A DNA stretch of 5,799 bases from Dehalococcoidia bacterium (GTDB lineage: Bacteria > Chloroflexota > Dehalococcoidia > Dehalococcoidales > E44-bin46): NCBI GenBank assembly GCA_020343755.1, contig CP070810.1, positions 499,328 through 505,126 on the forward strand. The letters are read 5' to 3'. Positions 4,814 to 5,799 of the stretch are shown piece after piece (the stretch's first letter is position 1; each line of letters begins with the position of its first letter). Both the position numbers and the translations under genes were made by a program. The notes under the pieces were generated by a model. The model ran no database searches. It was not told the origin of the DNA and was given only the letters and a program-made list of their open reading frames with translations.

Positions 4814-5620
4814 TTAATGCTCGATTTGTTTAATCTGGTAGCGCAGCTTGCCTACTGGGGCGGCTACTTCCACTACCTCACCTTGACCTCGACCAATAAC
4901 GGCTTTTCCGATAGGTGAGGCGCTAGAGATCTTACCTCTGGTCGGGTCTACTTCCTTGGGACTGACCAGCATATAGCGCAACTCCTCACCAGAAGCCAGG
5001 TCACGCAGGACAATACTATCACCAACGCTTACCTTAGAGGTGCTCCCTTGTTTCTCATCAATAACAATGGCTAACTTCAGGGTCTCTTCTAGCTCTCTAA
5101 TCCGCCCCTCTAGTTGCCCACGTTGTTCCCTAGCCGCCCCCAGAGGGGCATTCTCACGGAAGTCCTTGTCGGCGGCTGCTTTACGTATTTCATCAATAGC
5201 TTGGGGGCGTTTACCCTTAAGGGCGGCAAGCTCGGCCTCCAGTTCGGCATATCCCTGCTTGGTTAAAGAGACAACCTCCGGCAGACCCTGCCCGGGTAAA
5301 ATCCGAGGCGAAGGCTTTGCCTTCCTAGGCCTAAGATGGATGGCCAGATTACCCTTGCTCCACCCTTCCTTTTTGGCATAAACGAGGAAGGCTCGTATTA
5401 GTTCAAGCTTTTTGGTGTAATCAGCATCCGATAGTGATAACCGTTCAGCATAGTTAGCTATGTCGGGAGCAGTAAGCTCAGCAAATGGCCGCTCCCACCC
5501 ATACCAGCGAGCAAGGCTATATACCTCCTGCTGGCTTACTTCCCTGGCTTCAGGTGGTAAACTAACCAAAAAACGACTAGCTGCCTCACCCAAGCTTAGA
5601 CTCTGGCTGCTACTACCCAC
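4814..5620 (-). CDS. greA: GreA-type transcript cleavage factor with a fused recombinase-like SAM domain
   Basis: A 268-residue protein. Residues 114-268 are a full GreA/GreB factor: an N-terminal coiled coil (about 117-190) that enters the RNA polymerase secondary channel, with tip residues D153 and E156 (DFREN) in place of the catalytic Asp and Glu of E. coli DLSEN, then the FKBP-like domain (about 195-268) with SPIGKAVIG. It should stimulate RNA cleavage in backtracked polymerase. Residues about 10-103 are extra compared with ordinary GreA (about 155-160 residues). They resemble the SAM-like core-binding domain of tyrosine recombinases (FAELTAPDIANYAERL, then LELIRAFLVYAKKEGW), with no catalytic recombinase domain. 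GTG 5620 has AGAGG at 5631-5635, 10 nt upstream; the frame closes at a TAG upstream. A predicted promoter lies at 5650-5679. Confidence 0.88.
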   Translation of the reverse strand: MGSSSQSLSLGEAASRFLVSLPPEAREVSQQEVYSLARWYGWERPFAELTAPDIANYAERLSLSDADYTKKLELIRAFLVYAKKEGWSKGNLAIHLRPRKAKPSPRILPGQGLPEVVSLTKQGYAELEAELAALKGKRPQAIDEIRKAAADKDFRENAPLGAAREQRGQLEGRIRELEETLKLAIVIDEKQGSTSKVSVGDSIVLRDLASGEELRYMLVSPKEVDPTRGKISSASPIGKAVIGRGQGEVVEVAAPVGKLRYQIKQIEH

Positions 5621-5649
5621 TTCTACGATACCTCTAATCTACGGTTAAA

Positions 5650-5679
5650 ATTATATCAAATATTCTATCAGGCTGACAG
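5650..5679 (-). promoter_or_regulatory. Predicted promoter of the greA-fusion gene
   Basis: On the minus strand a perfect TATAAT (5650-5655) is preceded, with 18 bp between, by CTGTCA (5674-5679, four of six consensus bases). The start near 5643 gives a leader of about 23 nt and falls in the 86-bp gap after the CBS-domain gene, so greA can be transcribed on its own. Confidence 0.5.
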
Positions 5680-5706
5680 GGCATCGGTTTTCAGTTAAGA
5701 AATTAT

Positions 5707-5799
5707 CTATACCCCTAACTCAGAGCGGGTGCGAAGGAAAATTATCAGGTCGTCGCGGTCAATTAGACCAACGACCCTTCCCTCACTTACCACAGATAC
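5707..5799 (-). CDS. CBS-domain protein, C-terminal end (possibly a site-2 protease)
   Basis: The last 30 codons of a gene entering from the right edge, ending with TAG at 5707-5709. The residues VVSEGRVVGLIDRDDLIIFL are the final strand-strand-helix of a CBS domain (the pattern V-x-G-x-v-x-x-D-l), followed by RTRSELGV at the C-terminus. CBS pairs bind adenosyl ligands and regulate attached enzymes or channels. In my recollection, M50 site-2 proteases with CBS domains end in a similar way (helix then a short R-x-x-LG tail), but with 30 residues the attached domain cannot be determined. Confidence 0.75.
   Translation of the reverse strand, partial: VSVVSEGRVVGLIDRDDLIIFLRTRSELGV

Noticed and set aside
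5040..5381. Open plus-strand frame opposite greA.
   Set aside because: It is a low-complexity Ser/Ala/Arg shadow of the greA coiled-coil codons.
1..5799. CRISPR array, insertion sequence or replication origin.
   Set aside because: No regularly spaced repeats, transposase or integrase catalytic gene, or cluster of DnaA-type boxes was seen on either strand.

Overview
The window looks like a stretch of a Dehalococcoidia-type Chloroflexi genome. This is inferred from the overall resemblance of the YggS, peptide deformylase, MtnX-like and short LuxR-type proteins to that group; there is no rRNA or other decisive marker. Housekeeping genes flank a central zone (about 3200-4810) of low coding density.

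Layout: (1) 1-329, minus strand: the N-terminus of an Mrp/ApbC-type Fe-S carrier ATPase, read divergently from the next block. (2) 330-639: a divergent intergenic region with a good minus-strand promoter and a possible 18-codon ORF. (3) 640-1804, plus strand: a YggS-type PLP-binding protein, then a small cupin. (4) 1870-3004, minus strand: peptide deformylase followed 4 nt later by an MtnX-like HAD phosphatase, transcribed towards the cupin. (5) 3216-3292, plus strand: a tRNA-Pro(GGG) gene with several structural lesions. (6) 3383-4545: two small DNA-binding proteins, a MerR/excisionase-type HTH and a LuxR-type HTH. Each has a copy of the same upstream element and the same promoter, TTGATT-N17-CATAAT. 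(7) 4693-4809: a broken C-terminal remnant of an NDP-forming acyl/acetyl-CoA synthetase. (8) 4814-5620, minus strand: a GreA-type transcription factor with an extra N-terminal domain resembling the SAM-like core-binding domain of tyrosine recombinases. (9) 5707-5799, minus strand: the C-terminal end of a CBS-domain protein.

The housekeeping genes do not form one pathway. Deformylase and the phosphatase look like a two-gene operon. The most interesting material is the central zone. The two regulators share a duplicated upstream/promoter module, with 36 of 41 aligned columns identical, the same -35 and -10 hexamers and the same 17-bp spacer, so they are probably controlled by the same factor. 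The second copy also carries a 9-bp inverted repeat across its predicted transcription start. Next to them are a damaged tRNA gene and a gene fragment, which suggests that this zone tolerates duplication and decay. The other notable point is the recombinase-like domain fused to GreA.
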